In this document: positions 12,206-22,296 of the stretch, one piece after another
Layout: each line of letters starts with the position of its first letter
Numbering within the stretch: the first letter of the stretch is position 1
NCBI GenBank assembly: GCA_035079385.1
Contig: JAVHKY010000013.1
Location: forward strand, 8,802,001-8,866,000
Length of the DNA stretch: 64,000 nucleotides
Source of the DNA: Aspidiotus rigidus
Taxonomy: Eukaryota > Arthropoda > Insecta > Hemiptera > Diaspididae
Reading direction: 5' to 3'
The notes under the pieces: model-generated
Told to the model about the DNA's origin: nothing
The model's database searches: none
Seen by the model: only the letters and a program-made list of their open reading frames with translations
Program-made: the position numbers and the translations under genes

Positions 12206-12278
12206 GGCCTGGTTGCTTAGTCTTTATCGCACTCATCATGAAAACGAGAGGTCGCGGGTTCGACTCTCGCTCAGGCCA
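12206..12278 (+). other. tRNA-like sequence, plus-strand copy
   Basis: It is 73 nt long. A 7-bp acceptor stem (GGCCTGG with TCAGGCC, one G-U) is followed by discriminator A. The T-arm is CGCGGGTTCGACTCTCG. The anticodon stem is CTCAT/ACGAG (one mismatch) with loop CATGAAA. Position 33 is A rather than U and the D stem is poor, so a tRNA-derived pseudogene or SINE head is likelier than a functional tRNA. Confidence 0.55.
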
Positions 12279-12279
12279 G

Positions 12280-12760
12280 TAAATTTTTTCGTCATGTTTC
12301 CTATTCTATCCTTATCTATAGGACAAAATAGCTATGTGTGAACTACAAAATCGGTCGAAGTATGTTTCCCATAGAACCATCTCTTCTAGAGATCGTCAAA
12401 TCTAAATAATTTATTTAGTGACTACCGACTTCCAAAAGTAAATTTCATGGGAGAGTATTGCACGTACAGAACTCACTGAAGAGATCTTGTGGTGTACGGA
12501 CTTTTCGGCGCAACCTCGATATCGTTAATAGTGCGTGAAAGCTGCAAAATTGCCCTCTGTTTAAAGGCGTTTAAACTCTGCACACAAGTGATAACCTTTA
12601 CACCAAAAATATTCTACTGCGATTTCGAAATAGTTCTGCGGGAGGCTTCCTTTTTCGTCTGTCGCAAAATACACAAAAGTGAGTTCGCGGGTGTGGGCTG
12701 CAGCAGGAATACAAACGAAATGGTATGATTTTACAAGTCAGGATGATAAAGGCGTTGGCA
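12280..12760. other. No gene seen
   Basis: Short frames only. No repeat partner was found in the window. Confidence 0.4.
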
Positions 12761-12764
12761 CTTC

Positions 12765-13575
12765 CTCCAGAACGTGACATTATTGCGGGTTTTGAGCATT
12801 TTGGAGTTCGTAAAGACGATTTTGGTAGCTTGCACTGGAACGTTTGATTTCTTCGTCGACGCTACTGACCTGCAAGTAGTCATGGATCTCGTAATTTCGA
12901 TAGTACCAGCCAGCGTTCGCTATTGCTCTGAGGCATTTACTCTGAAAGCGTTGTACTTTCTCGAGGTTACTCTTTGATGCAGTTCCCCATAATTCTATGC
13001 CATACGTCCAAACCGGCTTCAGAATGATTTTGTAGACTAGTAATTTGTTGTACAACGATAATTTGGACCTGCGACCAATAACCTAGTTTATTAACAGGGA
13101 ACCTGTTTTATGGGGGGCTATTTGAGAAATCTGGCGTCCGCCGTCCGCCGTCCAGCGAAAAACTTAGAAAAATTTCGACCCTCGAGCCATATATGATAGG
13201 AGGGGAACTTAGAAAAATTTCGACTCTCGAGCCATATATGATAGGAGAGGGACTTAGAAAAATTTCGACTCTCGAGCTATATATGATAGAAGGGGGACTT
13301 GGAAAAATTTCGACTGTCGAGCTATATATGATCTAGGCTTCCTTGAATTTTCAATACCAAATCTCATTCGAATCATAAAACAGGTTCCCTGCGTTCCTCG
13401 TTTAACTTCGTTAGGGAGCCGTAATTTTTTTCGATGCTTGAGATTTAATTCATCTCTCTTGGCTGTTAGATGTTTCTTTTATGTTAACCTTCGGTCTGGA
13501 TGGAGACCTAAGTATTTTGCATCATCTCATTCTGGCACTATCTTGTTGTTGAGTTTCAAACAGAGTGATGAAATG
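12765..13575 (-). mobile_element. Jockey-clade fragment, third copy, split by a MITE
   Basis: Minus strand: DAKYLGLHPDRRLT near 13530, TAKRDELNLKHRK just above 13432, then after the MITE VIGRRSKLSLYNKLL near 13070, GIELWGTASKSNLEKVQRF near 12990 and SSVDEEIKRSSASYQNRL near 12860. The two halves join into one Jockey-tail reading once 13093-13431 is removed. This copy differs clearly from the other two Jockey fragments in the window, so it is a separate family. Confidence 0.85.
13093..13431 (+). mobile_element. MITE family A (CAGGGAACCTG ends), copy 1
   Basis: It begins AACAGGGAACCTGTTTTATG. The complement (CATAAAACAGGTTCCCTG) recurs at 13374-13391, followed by a conserved 40-bp tail ending GAGCCGTAATTTTTTT. 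The interior is four tandem units of about 48 bp with the core AATTTCGACTCTCGAGC and CATATATGATAGGAGAGGG. Other copies are at 25562-25872, 49465-49806 (inverted) and a fragment at 59691-59820. It is inserted in a Jockey copy. Class unknown. Confidence 0.8.
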
Positions 13576-13599
13576 TTTACAAAAGGAAAATAAAATAAT

Positions 13600-14157
13600 A
13601 AAGATGCCAGAGAAAACAACTCAGTGGAGAGGAACCATCACCGATTTCATACTAAATTGAGATTATTCACATCCAACACGCTTGACAAATCCGCTTGCCT
13701 GCTTTGGATTCTCTAGACTTCGAGAACCTCTACCATTTATTGATTTGTCAATCGTGGAAAACATTCTGTCGGAATCAAGCATCCAGCGAACTCTTGTGTA
13801 TCAAACAGAATTCCGCATGTTTTGGTCGTCCTCTGTGAGAAACTCAAGACGTGAGAAAATGATCCTTACTCGAATACTCGCAAGGATTGCCCATACTCAA
13901 ATCACCCATTCTCATTTAATCAGCTCCTTATCCTGCCCTCGACGTCACACCAGAAATATCTATCGACTCTATCATACTCCCTTCGATACCTACGTCCTAC
14001 ACACTTCTACAGTTCCACTAACATACATATCTTTATTACTACATAGACAAAACCTTCTCTTTAATTTTTACATGGCTCATATTTATTCTGTAAGTTCAAC
14101 AAATATGTACCTTAATTCATGTTATAAGCCACCCTGAAAACGAAAAAAAAAAAAAAT
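13600..14157 (+). mobile_element. 3' end of an RNase H-bearing non-LTR retrotransposon
   Basis: The frame 13682-14137 carries a stretch typical of the segment after RNase H in I/Jockey-like polyproteins: a tryptophan-containing FWSSSVRNSRREKMILTR followed by ARIAHTQITHSHLISSL (compare the family pattern LTRLRIGHT.LTH..L). The cysteines of the following finger are degenerate. It ends with an A14 tract at 14143-14156. It is 5' truncated, and its start is not defined. Confidence 0.65.
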
Positions 14158-14247
14158 TATCTCGAATGAAATCTGCTTGGTTTTCGTTGACATTCATGGC
14201 CATCGAGTACCTTGCGGTAACCAAAATTTTCAAGTTGTACATATATT

Positions 14248-14511
14248 ATGGATGAGTTTCGGAAGTTGGCTGTTGACAAAAAACGTGCCCAGCCAACGGC
14301 AGCGTGTCAAAATCTATCAGGTGATGACGCGACAACTACTTTTTACAAAAAGATTCACAAATGGAGGTCACGAGATAGCGACGCGGCGGCGTCCGCGCCT
14401 CCTCTAACCGGGAAACGCACTTATGGCGAATTTCAGTTATCAACTGGAGATGTCGCACTTAATGAGTTATTATCAAGTTCATCTCGTACAGCGATATCGA
14501 TATCGAGCTAA
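14248..14511 (+). other. Short open frame of unknown nature
   Basis: An 87-codon frame starts DEFRKLAVDKKRAQPTAACQ, is rich in Ser/Ala/Lys and has no motif I recognise. It directly follows the poly-A end of the non-LTR fragment. It may be chance, or an exon of an unseen gene; no convincing splice partner was found. Confidence 0.15.
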
Positions 14512-14514
14512 TTT

Positions 14515-15775
14515 ATTAGCGAACTATTAGCGTTACAAAAAAGAATAACATCCTCCTATACACCCTCTGCAAAGGCTTTCGATCATATTTTAGCATCGCA
14601 AGAAAGACGATGAGAGTCGCCACTATTCGTATATTACTCGTATATCCGTATCGCGCGTAGTAAAATAGCAAACAATAACCAAAACAACAACCGCTCGAAC
14701 ATCTTTTTATTTGTAATGCTGGTGCCTGCGTATGTGTGAGTGCATAATATATATGTGCAAAAAAGAAACGGCGTACAAAAGGAAAGATTAATTATTATGG
14801 GATAGGCTTCAGTGAGCTAAGTACTGGAAACGAAGGGGGCTGATGGATGCGGCGAATTGTTATTTCATCTCTTAATGACTTTCAACTTAACAGCGCCACC
14901 GTCGCCGCCGTTCATCTTCGTGTCATTATTTGCCGGGATAACTTATGTTGGTTTATGTGCATATGTGTATTAGGGAGTTGAGGAATTAGGCGAATAAATA
15001 TCCGCTAAAAATGAGCTTAAATTTGTTGCTTTGTACTTTCTAGCATCCGAGCATATAAGAGTGCACTCCCCCGATGAATTATTATCGTATAAAATATAGT
15101 TGGATTTTTTGAATTTGGAAGAAAATAATTTTCATCAGGAAACTTGGTTTATGAAAACGTTCGCCATTTGTAGGAAATTTTTCTTTCTGTCTCTCTTTTT
15201 TCTGAGCCATACAGAATTGAAAAAATTTCCTTTTACAGCTAGGGAGATTTTGACGAAGTCAAACCTTAGGAATCATGAAGGAGGTTTAAGAGCCGCAAAC
15301 GTTACAAAATTCACTCCCTATTGATTGAAATAACTTACTGTCTTGAGGGCGGTTTTGTTTGAATATCTAACAATAAACAAGACTACCCGGCAGTCAAGTC
15401 TTTAAACCTCGTTGTATGATTTCCAAGTCTTATAGATTGAGAATAACTTGGAATGATTTGTTGTCGAGTTACTCTCAGTAGTTAGCTGGTCTAGTTGCGA
15501 GGGCAAGGTTGCTGTAAGAAAACAGAGGTTAGTCCATTTTAATAGGCGCTATGACGTCAGTGGTATGCCTCGAGGCAATTTACGTCGCCACAATGCCTCG
15601 CTGTAAAATTTTGCGTAAGAAAAATATACAGTGAGGCTAATTTGATACAAAACTTCATTTAAAGTGAACTTCCTAGTTAGATGTTTACAATTTTTCGGAA
15701 ATCTGTATTTTTATTGACAAATTTGCTTTCAAGATGACATTTAAACTGGAGCATGCCATTAACGTCTGCCCCAGG
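14515..15775. other. No gene seen
   Basis: AT-rich sequence with a small palindrome around 15565-15605 (ATGCCTCGAGGCA, then ATGCCTCGC). No coding or RNA feature could be supported. Confidence 0.4.
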
Positions 15776-16219
15776 AGGGGCACATAGTAGAAGCTGCCCG
15801 CACCAATGCAGCTATCGGCAACGTTTGCTACAGGTGTGGCAAGAAGGGGAATCGAATCCGGGACTGCAAGGAGGAACCTAAGAGTCCTGTCTGCAGCCGG
15901 ATTGAGGGCCACCCAGCAAATCACAAGGGGAGCAAAGGGTGCCCCGGTGTCTAAGCACAGGGTGCTGGAGGACACGAAAGTAAGACAATGGCAGGTGCTC
16001 TATCCTTCCTACAGGTTAACCTGGAGAATTGTATTTTTGCCCAAGATCTCCTATGGCCGCGAGAGAGGAACGCACATTGTGATTGCCAGCAAGTACTACT
16101 AAGCGGCAGGAGTACAAGGATGGTGCACAGACCGTACTGGCTTAGCGGCCATTGGTGTTTGTCTAGAATGTCCAATCACTCCAAGAGAGGTTGAAAGGGG
16201 AGGAGGGTATGTTGGGTAT

Positions 16220-16777
16220 ATGGTCTACAGTTGCTACTCCTCATCAAGTCGCCCCTTCCCGGAGTATGAGGACTTCTTGAATAAACTGGAAGAAAGCTTG
16301 TCTAGACAGCAAGGTGAAAAATTCATTGTGGCTGGCGATCTTAATGCCTGGACTGACATCCGTGGATATGCTTTGGGGGAGTGGATTGCCTGCAATGGAC
16401 TGGAAACGGTCAACGTGGGCAACACTCTTACCCGAGTGTATCAAGAATACAGGTCCATTGTTGATGTCACCTTTGCCTCAGAGAGCCTAGCCCAAAGAAT
16501 AGAAGGCTGGGCAATACTGGACAAGGGGAGCGATCATCGGTATACCAACTTTTCCATCCACCGGGAAGTTGAGGTCACTGCTCCACTAAAGCTGGTAAGA
16601 AAGCTGAATAACAACCGCTTGAAGGCTAACTACCTTGCTCTCACATGGGATCCAGGACGAAAGCAAGAAGGTAATGCAGAGGTGGCAGCAGAAAGGATGA
16701 TAAAGACTGTCACCAAAGCATGCGATGTAGCCATGCCCAGGCAAGGTCCACCAAAGAAGAGGAGAGCTCTTTACTGA
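16220..16777 (+). pseudogene. R1-type apurinic-like endonuclease remnant
   Basis: This is the longest intact frame of the R1 copy (185 codons). It shows GDLNAWTDIRGY (metal-binding D/N of the exonuclease-endonuclease-phosphatase fold), VDVTFASESLAQRI and GSDHRYTNFSI (the catalytic SDH motif). It lacks the N-terminal catalytic part, which lies upstream in other frames (16000-16200). In a living element this domain nicks the target DNA to prime reverse transcription. Confidence 0.85.
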
Positions 16778-17496
16778 TGGACCAATAATATTGCCGAGTT
16801 AAGGAAAGAGTGCAACCGTTAGCGCCAGATATACCAGCGTAGTAGAGGTTGCAAAGGGGCGCGGGTAGTTGCACCTGAATACCAGCTGGCTTGTGAAAGG
16901 CTAAAGAAAGCCATCAAAGACAGCAGGAATGCTGTGCGAGATAGCAGAGGACGACCCTTTAGGGGAGCCGTTTAAGATAGTGCTGAAGGAGCTAAAGGGG
17001 CTCTCAGCAATGAGCCAAATGGAGCCGGATGTTGTGGGTCAAATCATTGATGGCTTGTTTCCACAGCAGCCGCTACCAATAGCAGAAGAGGATATTATGT
17101 CCTTCCTATGCACCGAGGAGGTGGATACAACAGTCAATAGACTGCGGGTCAAGTGTTGATGAGATTCCAAATCCAGTCTGGGGCGCCATACATTCAGTTG
17201 ACCCAGCACTGCTTGTTGATGCATTCAAGGTGGCAATTGCTGGATGACTGCTCCCTGTGCGATAGGAAGCCAGGCTAGCGTTTCTTGATGAGAAGGATGA
17301 ACCACCTGGTCTGCCATCCTCTATCGACCACTTTGTCTGCTGGACAATGTTGGGAAACTCCCGGAGGGAGTGATAGCCAATCGAATGGAGAGCTATCTGA
17401 AGGAAAGAGATATAAACTCTAGTAGTCAGTACGATTTCAAGATGCTGACATAAGGCTGAAGAAGATAACCGAGTCAGCGATTGGTACGCGTCAGTT

Positions 17497-17826
17497 TTGC
17501 GCAGCCGTCAGCCTCGACATAAGAAATGCGAAATGCGTCCAATCCCATGGGAGAGGATATTGGAGGCTCTGGTGAACGCAGGAGTGCCTGCGTACCTGCT
17601 TAGGATGATCAGCAGCTATCTTAGCTGCCGTGAAATCCAAGCAGAGACGTCTGCTAGTACAGTAAAGCGCCCTGTTATTTGTGGGATGCCGCAATGGTCG
17701 GTCCTTGAGCCGCTTTCAAGGTGCGTTGCATTCAATGGGATATTTAAGGTGGAGCTGCCATCGGGGGTCAAGCTCATCTGCTATGCGGATGATAGCCCGG
17801 TGGATGCACTGCCGAAACAATTGTAG
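17497..17826 (+). pseudogene. R1-type reverse transcriptase remnant
   Basis: It shows ALVNAGVPAYLLRMISSYL, then VICGMPQWSVLEP (the usual PQGSVLGP block, damaged) and LICYADDSP with the YADD catalytic pair. The N-terminal RT blocks between 17160 and 17490 are scrambled by indels. Confidence 0.8.
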
Positions 17827-18158
17827 CGGTGGAGAGCAGGGTAAACCAGGCTCTAGAGGTAGTGATGCGATGGATCGAGTCGACTGGACCAGAACTTGCA
17901 ATTGGTCAGACGAAGGCTCCCGACCCGTTGGAAGTTCAGTCTACCCATCTTTCGCCTGCAAGGTGTGGAAATTAAAACCAAAAAGGGGATGAAGTACCTA
18001 GACATCTGGTTTGACACAACGCTTGACTTCTGGCAACGCGGGCAGGGTAATTGGATACCTGAGCAGCCTAATGAGGAACGTAGGAGAACTGAGAGAAGCA
18101 AGAGGAAGGATCATGATGAGTACGGCCTACTTGATTCTCCTATATGATGCGCCAGTAG

Positions 18159-18163
18159 GGACC
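18159..18163 (+). repeat. Target-site duplication GGACC, left
   Basis: The five bases GGACC precede the BEL element and recur at 19753-19757. Removing the element and one copy restores the R1 reading frame. Confidence 0.85.
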
Positions 18164-18664
18164 TGTCGAAAATCTTGCATTTTGCAAATTACACGATTTT
18201 ATCGACTTCGACTCGTAGTCGAATTGTCAAGGCCAAGGGTCAATGAACTGTCATGGAAATGATTAAATTTATTTCTCTCGACGCTTCCTGCACAAACTTT
18301 CTCCGACTTGCTTCAATTTTTGAACGTAACGAAAGTATTAAAATCCAAGCGAAATGGCGAATGAAGATAATATTCAAGGTACGTTTTATTTAATCTCGAC
18401 GGCGAATCAAGTGAGTACTTCTTCGATCTTTATAATCTACGAATTATTCTGGTTCGACTCTCTCCCTCTTCACCTTGCTCGTTATATTATTACAAATCGT
18501 TTCCTCACTCTCTATGAGACTGACGGATAGTGTATTTTTCCTCTGTCCGTCAGGTACGCCATGATTCAAAGGACTCCGCCAGACTCAACAACTCGATCCG
18601 AACTTGTAATTTTCTATTAAATCATTAAATTTGTTTGTAGATCAATTTGTGAAATTTATTTCTT
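18164..18664 (+). repeat. BEL 5' LTR (3' end deleted)
   Basis: It is nearly identical to 19179-19679; the differences noticed include C/T at the ATCAATTTG/ATTAATTTG position. It stops at TTTATTTCTT, where the two copies diverge into pol sequence and LTR end respectively. Confidence 0.9.
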
Positions 18665-18897
18665 ATAAAACGCAAAGAGGCGCACCAACATATTCTCCGA
18701 CCGTAGACGAAATTGTACTAATCAAAGATCCGAAAGCTCCTCGCGGTCAATGGAAACATGGAAGAATCATAAGCCTCAACAAAAGAAAATCCCTAGCTAC
18801 CGTTCTCAGCGACGATAAAATGAAACAGCGTCCTATAAATCAGCTTTACCCATTAGAAATTCGTCACACAAATCAACATCCTTCAACCTCGACATAA
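18631..18897 (+). pseudogene. BEL pol C-terminal (DUF5641-like) remnant
   Basis: A frame opened by the deletion fuses the last bases of the truncated LTR to the pol tail. The diagnostic string is VLIKDPKAPRGQWKHGRI, then RPINQLYPLEI, ending at a natural stop at 18897. In intact BEL polyproteins this small domain follows integrase. Confidence 0.85.
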
Positions 18898-19178
18898 ACT
18901 CAAAATTCACGTAAATACACAAATTACTTATTTGGAAAGTACATCCCGTAAGTATTTCCGCATCACAAAACTCAATTAATCTTCAAGTTTACTATACCAA
19001 ATTTACAGTTCACTCAAAATTCAACGAATCCAAATTTCTTGTCTAAAACTCGTACCCGATCTCTTCCTTTAGCATCCTTCATTTTATTTACCCATGATAT
19101 CAAAGTTAATTGAAACATATTTCCAAATTCTCATCATAAAACACTTCTCAATTTGCGAATTTTTCGCGCGGTGGGGAG

Positions 19179-19752
19179 TGTCGAAAATCTTGCATTTTGC
19201 AAATTACACGATTTTATCGACTTCGACTCGTAGTCGAATTGTCAAGGCCAAGGGTCAATGAACTGTCATGGAAATGATTAAATTTATTTCTCTCGACGCT
19301 TCCTGCACAAACTTTCTCCGACTTGCTTCAATTTTTGAACGTAACGAAAGTATTAAAATCCAAGCGAAATGGCGAATGAAGATAATATTCAAGGTACGTT
19401 TTATTTAATCTCGACGGCGAATCAAGTGAGTACTTCTTCGATCTTTATAATCTACGAATTATTCTGGTTCGACTCTCTCCCTCTTCACCTTGCTCGTTAT
19501 ATTATTACAAATCGTTTCCTCACTCTCTATGAGACTGACGGATAGTGTATTTTTCCTCTGTCCGTCAGGTACGCCATGATTCAAAGGACTCCGCCAGACT
19601 CAACAACTCGATCCGAACTTGTAATTTTCTATTAAATCATTAAATTTGTTTGTAGATTAATTTGTGAAATTTATTTCTTCCAAACTTCGCACGCTTCCAC
19701 TTTTACGCGCACTCTAGCTGAGGGAAATTTCTAGGCCCACATTTTCCCGAAA
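19179..19752 (+). repeat. BEL 3' LTR (complete, ~574 bp)
   Basis: It begins TGTCG after the polypurine tract and ends CCCGAAA before the right GGACC duplication. The end is not the usual CA, which is noted as an oddity. Confidence 0.85.
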
Positions 19753-20294
19753 GGACCAATTGCATGAAGATACCATACAGAAGGAGAAAGATGGTACAGA
19801 TCCAACAAAGAGCTGTGCTGAGGCATGTTAATGCCTACCGTTCTATCTTGACAGAGGCTCTTCGTGTATTCACCAATTGAACTCCTCGCTGAGGAGAGAG
19901 CGGTGGTGTTCAAAGCAAAGAAGACAACAACGACCAACCAAGAGGCTTTACGGGTCAAGCAGGAGGCCAGGCGCTCCTTGCTTGTAAAATGGAAAGCAAG
20001 AATTGCCCAGAACATGGACAACCCGTGGACTAATAAGCGACCTTGGTGAGTGGATGGACCGACTTCATGGTCAGCTGAACTTTGTTAAGTGGCTATGGCT
20101 GCTTCAACAAGTGTGAGGCGTGAGCGGGACAAGCTTAGTCGGTCTTTTCGAGAAATCGGGGTAGATGAAGCGCTTGCCCCAAGTGGCCTAGTATCCAACA
20201 TGCTAGGTTCCAAAGAAGCATGGAACCAGGTGTTTGCATATGCGGCCACCGTCATGAAAAGGAAGATGGAGCGGGAATGGAATAGGTAAATGCA

Positions 20295-22290
20295 GAACCA
20301 CGCTATGGCCTACTCATCACCTATGTACCATCAACATCCAGATTTGCAGGAAGAAGAGGAAGATCACCCCTGCAGCAGGAGCAGCAGCAGAGTGGGCGGA
20401 TGGTAAACGTAAATGTGAAAGGAAAATTGATGATTGAGATAATGCAAGAACATAATATGAAGTCATACAGAAAGATTCTATCAGTGAGGTTGGAAATATG
20501 ATCAAACGAGAAGATTGAAGATAGTTGTATGACCAAGATGGCTACTGTAATGTGGAAAGAACAGAGGGAAGTTTTGGTCAGATCGAACGTGAGACTAAGG
20601 CGCAAGAAAAGGGGAATTATAAAAAAATACCTTCAGAATAAGAAAACCATCCAGAAATGTACCACTCATAAGAGTAATTCTAGAATGGTTGAAGCAGCGG
20701 TAAAACAGATCAATAGAAATAACCGCACCTTCGATAGTTGCAAAAATAAGAGATATTGGTACAGTCTGAGTCAAAAAAATTGCTTTTGAGCGCACTATCC
20801 AAAGAAGAGATGAAGTAATGGAAGAATTATATCGCGCCAGATATAATCTGCCAACAACAAACTGTCGCTGGTGCACGAGAATTCCTGGATTTACGGAATT
20901 CTAGTTCATTATCAGATGGGAAATTGATAAAGATACCGACTTTAACAGAATACCTCGCGTAAAAGAATTCCTAGATACAACAAAGATAATTGAAGCCAGT
21001 TGCAGGAATTGGTCACGCTGAATAAGTGAATCTGTCAATGAGTACACTTCTGTTGACCTGGTCAGAGTTTAGATATTGTTGAAAGTAGTTGATGGGGGTG
21101 TGTAAGACACCATAAAATATTATTAACCTATTGGCTCCTACTCCAGCATCAAATCCGCTAACAGAGGTCAAGTCCCATTAAACTCGAAGTTTATCAATAT
21201 CTTCAAACTAGTGCAAGCAACTCAAGCTCTATAGCCTGTTGAACAGCTCGAAACGGCACATTAGAGATTGAAAATAGTGTCGTACAAAAATAGGCAAATC
21301 ATATCCCCATTGAGGTGAATTTTATTTTCAACAGTATATTGGAGTAAGAATCTTTGCAGACACAACTTAAAACAGGCGTCGTGATACGAGTACTTTACTT
21401 TAGGAAACACTGGCGCAAACAAAAAGTTTATAGAAAATATCTGTACATTATTACAAGCATTGCTGGTTCTTATTACGTTTATCATTATGCGGCAATTAAT
21501 ATTATAACAGACTGTATACGAGCCAGAGCGTAATGAGCGTACACAATTTTATTTCATCCCGTCGGAACTTTCAGCCCCCTGGATCCTCACACATTCATCG
21601 TGCTCCACATAGACATCTTCGGACTCATTTCCGCTCGGTTACTCTTTAAAAAGCTTCGCTCCTTTTTAAATTGCTTTTCTTTTCTTCATGAAATAATTTT
21701 CACCGTAATAAAGAGTAAATAATTGAAGCACGCCGCGTGACGAAAATGCGAAAGCTAAAATAAACGCTATTCTTCCTCCACGCCTCCTTCTTCTCGGTTT
21801 ATCTCTTGTACCGGACGAAGAATGCGAACAAACAAAATGCAGTAGAAAATTCTTCGTTACAGCTTTTTTTTCCCCTTCTACCTCTCACTCTCTCTTTCCG
21901 TTTTTTTTTTGTTTTGTTTTCTCCTTTTTATTCGCGCTTTATATTTTTTAATAAACCTTTTTTACGCAACCGGATTTGAAATTCAATTTTTAATGTCGTC
22001 GGCAAACAAGATACGGCGAATATTACCACAGCCCTGTCCTGCACAAGTCTACTTTTCTATTCAATCGGACGATACGCGTTCTAAATAATTAATTTCTTAA
22101 TCGCGACTAACCATCCAGTCGCGAAATTTATCATGCATAATGTAAAGGGTTAAATGAGAATTTTCCTGTCATTATCGGTACACGAGTGCGTCTATTCGCG
22201 ATCGTAACGAATAGAATTTAGAACATAATCTTAATGACGCTACCTGAATTACGTCCCGTATTTTATTATTATGATTAAATAGAATTTTCA
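20295..22290. other. No firm gene; possible unseen 3' end of Chtf18
   Basis: A lysine/arginine-rich frame lies at 20529-20789 with several shifted continuations up to about 21070; I do not recognise it. The terminal exon(s) of Chtf18 should lie below 22297 but no stretch here matches its C-terminal pattern. Confidence 0.35.
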
Positions 22291-22296
22291 ACTCAC

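Larger units (their letters stand above)
11300..12278. repeat. Inverted pair of tRNA-like sequences bounding ~0.98 kb
   Basis: TAATCTTAGGGCCT...tRNA-like occurs at 12198-12278 on the plus strand and as its complement (AGGCCCTAAGATTA) at 11300-11383, pointing in opposite directions. The enclosed 815 bp hold GC palindromes (11636-11795) and a 74-bp hairpin (12091-12164). This could be a foldback-like composite or two SINE insertions in opposite orientation. Confidence 0.5.
18164..19752 (+). mobile_element. BEL/Pao LTR retrotransposon, internally deleted
   Basis: The direct repeats start TGTCGAAAATCTTGC at 18164 and 19179 and are nearly identical over 501 bp. The right LTR runs on to 19752, so the left LTR has lost its last ~73 bp. 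Between them only ~510 bp remain: the end of pol with the BEL-type C-terminal domain (EIVLIKDPKAPRGQWKHGRI...RPINQLYPLE, 18707-18875), a short 3' untranslated part and a polypurine tract (GGTGGGGAG) just before the right LTR. Hence the deletion runs from inside the 5' LTR through gag, protease, RT, RNase H and most of integrase. The GGACC flanks are identical. Confidence 0.9.
15780..20290 (+). mobile_element. R1-clade non-LTR retrotransposon, decayed and split by a BEL element
   Basis: In order: a gag-type zinc-knuckle region (CYRCGKKGNRIRDC near 15828, with N where H is expected, then EGHPANHKGSKGCPG); an endonuclease start (LQVNLENCIFAQDLL near 16010); an endonuclease body with GDLNAWTD and a DKGSDHRYT block (16220-16777); RT with YADD (about 17783-17794); and the R1 C-terminal region (KMVQIQQRAVLRHVNAYRSI after 19780, then GVDEALAPSGLVSN at about 20158-20200, ending at 20289). 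The RT tail reads ...LLYDAPVGT up to 18163 and continues NCMKIPYRRRKMVQ from 19758 once 18164-19757 is removed, proving a nested insertion. Stops and frameshifts are numerous. Confidence 0.88.

Noticed and set aside
12206..12278. Functional tRNA gene
   Set aside because: Tightly tRNA-sized with a good acceptor stem and T arm, but no U33, poor D stem, and an inverted sister copy; treated as a tRNA-derived repeat.
20529..21070. Possible transposon protein (NKRYWYSLSQ..., ARYNLPTTNCRWC)
   Set aside because: Suggestive fragments in shifting frames, but I could not tie them to any family.
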